From positions 1 to 9,509 of the forward strand of contig CAYLVH010000073.1 in assembly GCA_964387095.1 (NCBI GenBank): a DNA stretch of 9,509 nucleotides. Reading direction: 5' to 3'. The notes below the pieces were generated by a model, which saw only the letters and a program-made list of their open reading frames with translations, was not told the origin of the DNA and did not search any database. Positions 7,806 through 9,509 of this stretch are shown here, piece after piece. Numbering within the stretch: position 1 is the stretch's first letter; each line of letters starts with the position of its first letter. This DNA is from JAJQBJ01 sp964387095 (lineage in GTDB: Bacteria; Bacillota; Clostridia; Oscillospirales; Oscillospiraceae). Both the position numbers and the translations under genes were made by a program.

Positions 7806-7838
7806 AAAAAAGGCTCCCCGGTACAACTGCACCGGGGA
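7806..7838 (-). terminator. Probable intrinsic terminator for mnmA (minus strand)
   Basis: A perfect 8-bp stem TCCCCGGT/ACCGGGGA (7815-7822 with 7831-7838) has an 8-base loop. Read on the minus strand it is followed, after three bases, by six T residues (A6 at 7806-7811 on the plus strand). This is the first stem plus U-tract of this quality that leftward mnmA transcription meets. On the plus strand it lies just after the ftsH stop but lacks a following U-tract, so there it would act only as a 3' end stabiliser. Confidence 0.65.
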
Positions 7839-7841
7839 ACT

Positions 7842-7868
7842 GAGCTTGTCGATCAAGCCGGCAAGCTC
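7842..7868 (+). other. Stem-loop in the ftsH/mnmA convergent region
   Basis: GAGCTTG (7842-7848) and CAAGCTC (7862-7868) are perfect inverted repeats. The stem extends inward through a T-G, a C-G and a G-C pair to 10 bp with a 7-base loop (7852-7858). No T-run follows on either strand, so it is not a canonical terminator. It could form in both transcripts' 3' tails, with a wobble pair only in the plus-strand RNA. Confidence 0.5.
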
Positions 7869-7891
7869 TCTCGAAAATGCAAGCTTTTATC

Positions 7892-7910
7892 TGGAAAGTA
7901 GGTTTTTCCA
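7892..7910 (+). other. Small stem-loop between ftsH and its terminator
   Basis: TGGAAA (7892-7897) and TTTCCA (7905-7910) form a 6-bp stem with a 7-base loop. On its own it is weak and may be chance. It is listed because it is the third of four consecutive hairpins in the convergent intergenic region. Confidence 0.3.
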
Positions 7911-7917
7911 CAGTCTG

Positions 7918-7953
7918 AAAGCCCCGGGGCGATTCCATGCTGCGGGGCTTTTT
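7918..7953 (+). terminator. Intrinsic terminator of the gdpP-ftsH operon
   Basis: AAAGCCCCG (7918-7926) pairs with CGGGGCTTT (7943-7951) to give a 9-bp stem with a 16-base loop, running into five T residues (7949-7953). It lies about 118 bases after the ftsH stop. On the minus strand the same stem ends in only three T residues, so it would be a weaker stop for mnmA. Confidence 0.75.
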
Positions 7954-7983
7954 CGCTATTTGGGGGCCGTGTATGTTCACAGG

Positions 7984-9066
7984 TTAAAACGCCTGTAAAA
8001 TGGTTCCGCCGCCCACCACCAGATCGCCGTCATAGAGCACCACAGCCTGTCCAGGGGTGACCGCCCGCTGGGGCTGGTCGAATTCCAGGCGAATACAGCC
8101 GCCCTCCCCGGGAAAAACCGTGGCGGGTTGCTCTTGCTGGCGGTAGCGGGTTTTGGCGCTGACCCGGATGGGCCCCGTCAGCTCGGGGAAGGCGATCCAG
8201 TTCATTTCACCGGCCAGCAGGCCCTTGGTGTAAAGGGCCTCCTCCGGGCCGACGGTGACGGTGTTGGCTTCCATATCCTTGGCGCAGACATAGACCGGCT
8301 GTCCTATGGCCAGCCCCAGGCCCTTGCGTTGGCCCAGGGTATAGTGGACAGCGCCCTTGTGCTGGCCTACCACCTGGCCGCTCTGATCCAGGAAGGCGCC
8401 GGGCTGGTAGCGCTTTCCCGTGTATGTCTCCATAAACTCCACATAATCCCCCTGGGGGACAAAGCAGATGTCCTGGCTGTCGTGCTTCCGGGCGGTCACA
8501 AAGTCCAGTTGGGCCGCCACTTCCCGGACCTGGGCCTTGCGCAGACTGCCCAGGGGAAACAGGGTGTGGGCCAGCTGCTCTTGGTTCAAGGTGTAGAGGA
8601 CGTAGCTCTGATCCTTGCTGAGGTCTTCCGCCTTATAGAGCAGGAAGCGGTCCCGCTCCTGGCTGTATTCGATGCGGGCATAGTGGCCGGTGACTACATA
8701 GTAAAGGCCCTTCTCCTTGGCGAATTGCAGGAGCTTGTCAAATTTCATATAGTGGTTGCAGTCGATGCAGGGGTTGGGGGTGCCCCCGGCCTCGTAGGTG
8801 CGGATAAATTTTTGAATGATCTTCTCCTGAAAATCCACAGTGCAGTCCAACACATCAAAGGGAATCTTCAGCTGCCGGGCCACCTGGCCGGCGTCCTCAA
8901 TGTCCGTCTGAGAGCAGCAGGAATTGTCCCCGCCGATGTCCGCGTTGTGATAGAGCCGCATGGTGGCGCCTTCACAGCGATAGCCCCGCTGCACCATCAG
9001 ATAGGCCGCCACAGAGCTGTCCACGCCGCCGCTCATGGCGATCAAAGCGCTGTTCTGATCTGACAT
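7984..9066 (-). CDS. mnmA: tRNA-specific 2-thiouridylase MnmA
   Basis: A cytoplasmic enzyme that thiolates U34 (s2U) of tRNA-Lys, tRNA-Glu and tRNA-Gln using ATP and sulfur relayed from a cysteine desulfurase. It is 360 aa, standard length. The PP-loop ATPase motif SGGVDS is at 12-17. NSCCSQTDIEDA (48-59) is a typical family block. PNPCIDCN (97-104) contains catalytic Cys100 and DSQDICFV (196-203) contains catalytic Cys201, so both active-site cysteines are present. HYTLGQRKGLGLAIGQPVYV (241-260) marks the central domain, followed by the C-terminal beta-barrel. The ATG at 9066 has a near-perfect AAAGGAGG (9074-9081, minus strand) 7 bases upstream. The gene stands alone, convergent with ftsH. 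The cysteine desulfurase gene, often adjacent in Firmicutes, is not in this window. Confidence 0.97.
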   Translation of the reverse strand: MSDQNSALIAMSGGVDSSVAAYLMVQRGYRCEGATMRLYHNADIGGDNSCCSQTDIEDAGQVARQLKIPFDVLDCTVDFQEKIIQKFIRTYEAGGTPNPCIDCNHYMKFDKLLQFAKEKGLYYVVTGHYARIEYSQERDRFLLYKAEDLSKDQSYVLYTLNQEQLAHTLFPLGSLRKAQVREVAAQLDFVTARKHDSQDICFVPQGDYVEFMETYTGKRYQPGAFLDQSGQVVGQHKGAVHYTLGQRKGLGLAIGQPVYVCAKDMEANTVTVGPEEALYTKGLLAGEMNWIAFPELTGPIRVSAKTRYRQQEQPATVFPGEGGCIRLEFDQPQRAVTPGQAVVLYDGDLVVGGGTILQAF

Positions 9067-9102
9067 GGCTTGTCCTCCTTTGTGAATTCAAAATTTACAT
9101 GT

Positions 9103-9131
9103 ATTATGTCATAAAACCCCAGGGCTGTCAA
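9103..9131 (-). promoter_or_regulatory. Strong sigma-A type promoter of mnmA
   Basis: Read on the minus strand, a perfect -35 box TTGACA (plus 9126-9131) is followed by exactly 17 bases and a -10 box CATAAT (plus 9103-9108, five of six consensus bases). Transcription should begin near 9096, giving a leader of about 30 bases that contains the Shine-Dalgarno site. No riboswitch or attenuator fits in so short a leader, so mnmA expression is probably constitutive. Confidence 0.8.
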
Positions 9132-9157
9132 ACCCGGCAGCAGTTTTCCCGGGGGAC

Positions 9158-9185
9158 TTGTCTTTTTGGGGGAAGCAGATATAAT
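9158..9185 (+). promoter_or_regulatory. Divergent plus-strand promoter pointing away from mnmA
   Basis: A -35-like TTGTCT (9158-9163, four of six consensus bases) lies 16 bases before a perfect -10 TATAAT (9180-9185). Transcription would start near 9192. Its -35 is about 26 bases from the mnmA -35, so the two promoters are back to back. Immediately downstream are an AAAGGA site and an ATG at 9226. The -10 is convincing, the -35 only moderate. Confidence 0.55.
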
Positions 9186-9201
9186 AATTCAATTAGAATT
9201 A
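9185..9201 (+). promoter_or_regulatory. Operator-like inverted repeat over the divergent promoter start site
   Basis: TAATTC (9185-9190) and GAATTA (9196-9201) form a perfect 6-base dyad with a 5-base AT spacer. It begins at the last base of the -10 and covers the predicted start site, where a repressor would bind. The DNA is AT-rich, so chance occurrence is quite possible; no regulator gene is visible in the window. Confidence 0.3.
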
Positions 9202-9225
9202 ATTTCCGAAAGGATGGATATACAA

Positions 9226-9300
9226 ATGGAATTAGGTATTGTAAGTTGCGCTCCTGATTTTATATCTCAATGCTCGTCTCCAAATGCCCATAAAACGTGA
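9226..9300 (+). CDS. Possible small ORF of 24 residues, unknown function
   Basis: An ATG at 9226 opens a 24-codon frame ending in TGA at 9298-9300, immediately followed by an in-frame TAG. The peptide begins MELGIVSCAPDF and contains two Cys residues (8 and 16) but no membrane helix or recognisable signal. Support for expression is positional: TATAAT 9180-9185, start near 9192, AAAGGA (9209-9214) 11 bases before the ATG. I do not recognise it. After the double stop the same frame stays open for 18 codons to a TAG at 9358, so it could be the remnant of a decayed gene, a leader peptide, or chance. Codon use is AT-richer than the neighbouring genes. Confidence 0.3.
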   Translation: MELGIVSCAPDFISQCSSPNAHKT

Positions 9301-9465
9301 TAGAATCAAGGTTTTCCGCATATTGACTCATATAAAGATTTATATATATCTATGCCATAGAATGCAGAAATGGTGTAGAGAAATTAAAGGTACACAGGCG
9401 TAAAAAGGCTCACTGCAATCTGAAAAATATAGGATAAGCCCGGAAAAAATGATTTGAACATAGAG
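9301..9465. other. AT-rich stretch without a recognisable gene
   Basis: No reading frame of useful length or familiar protein motif is present on either strand; the best ATG frame (9362-9403, 13 codons) has no ribosome binding site. I see no tRNA, CRISPR repeat or transposase trace. Contents are poly-A-rich runs, the TATATATATC tract (9341-9350) and a possible leader for whatever lies right of the window. It is markedly richer in A and T than the genes on the left. Confidence 0.5.
9323..9350 (+). promoter_or_regulatory. Weak candidate promoter in the AT-rich right-hand region
   Basis: TTGACT (9323-9328, five of six consensus bases) is followed after 16 bases by TATATC (9345-9350, four of six). 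The surroundings are AT-rich and give several overlapping TATA-like words, so this is only a candidate. If real, it would transcribe the stretch that contains the right-edge hairpin. Confidence 0.25.
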
Positions 9466-9509
9466 CGGTTATCTGCTGTCAGGAGAAAATCCTGGCTGGC
9501 GGGTAACCG
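9466..9509 (+). ncRNA. Long RNA hairpin at the right edge (structured RNA element or terminator stem)
   Basis: The arms 9466-9484 and 9490-9509 pair almost end to end: 19 base pairs, one bulged T at 9497 and a GAAAA loop (9485-9489). The outer stem is CGGTTA/TAACCG and the inner stem GTCAGGA/TCCTGGC. The four non-Watson-Crick pairs (9472-9503, 9474-9501, 9477-9498, 9479-9495) are all T-G on the plus strand, stable in plus-strand RNA but A-C mismatches in a minus-strand transcript. This favours a functional plus-strand RNA. It does not match a riboswitch or stable RNA I recognise. If a T-run follows 9509 it would be a terminator; otherwise it may belong to a larger structured RNA. The window ends at the base of the stem. 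Confidence 0.45.

Noticed and set aside
8128..9063. Plus-strand open frame (311 codons) opposite mnmA
   Set aside because: It is a shadow of mnmA, which has both catalytic cysteines, a promoter and a Shine-Dalgarno site on the other strand.
9133..9153. CCCGG/CCGGG inverted repeat between the divergent -35 boxes
   Set aside because: Five base pairs with an 11-base loop in GC-rich DNA; not strong enough to call as an operator.
9362..9403. Thirteen-codon ATG frame in the AT-rich region
   Set aside because: No ribosome binding site, no recognisable product and too short to distinguish from chance.
1..9509. tRNA or rRNA genes, CRISPR arrays, insertion sequences, toxin-antitoxin or defence genes
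   Set aside because: Reading both strands I found no clover-leaf, no regularly spaced repeats, no transposase motifs and no accessory protein genes; apart from the right edge the window is core genome.

Overview
The window is chromosomal DNA, most likely from a low-GC-phylum (Firmicutes/Bacillota) anaerobe of class Clostridia. The gene content and order (gdpP-rplI-dnaB, then tilS-hpt-ftsH) are typical Firmicutes housekeeping. The GC-rich codon usage (many CTG, GGC, GAG and CGG codons), together with Gram-positive style Shine-Dalgarno sites, points towards the Oscillospiraceae/Ruminococcaceae (Flavonifractor- or Oscillibacter-like gut bacteria). That family placement is an inference from style, not from a database match.

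Layout. Positions 1-152 hold a well-formed sigma-A type promoter and the leader of a six-gene rightward operon. The operon runs gdpP (c-di-AMP phosphodiesterase), rplI (ribosomal protein bL9), dnaB (replicative helicase), tilS (tRNA-Ile lysidine synthetase), hpt (hypoxanthine phosphoribosyltransferase) and ftsH (membrane AAA+ zinc protease). Gaps are at most about 48 bases; dnaB/tilS overlap by 14 bases, tilS/hpt are separated by 2 bases, and ftsH starts with TTG. Positions 7801-7983 are a convergent intergenic region packed with four hairpins, which include a terminator for each strand. mnmA (tRNA 2-thiouridylase) occupies 7984-9066 on the minus strand with its own strong promoter and Shine-Dalgarno site. 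Positions 9067-9509 contain no conventional gene. They hold the mnmA promoter, a divergent promoter with an operator-like dyad, a possible 24-residue small ORF, an AT-rich stretch, and a long hairpin at the right edge whose four non-Watson-Crick pairs are all G-U in the plus-strand RNA.

How the genes fit together. The operon joins nucleotide second-messenger turnover (GdpP), translation (bL9, TilS), replication (DnaB), purine salvage (Hpt) and membrane proteolysis (FtsH). In Bacillus subtilis the same genes form two separate clusters, gdpP-rplI-dnaC and tilS-hprT-ftsH; here they are fused at the dnaB/tilS overlap. GdpP and Hpt are both known (p)ppGpp-inhibited enzymes in Firmicutes, so the fused operon links two stringent-response targets. 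TilS and MnmA both modify tRNA anticodons.

Most of the window is ordinary core genome and I see no new multi-gene system. The parts most worth a second look are the right-hand 9180-9509 transcription-like region, the Asn replacing His in the GdpP DHHA1 glycine motif, and the unusual ftsH start.
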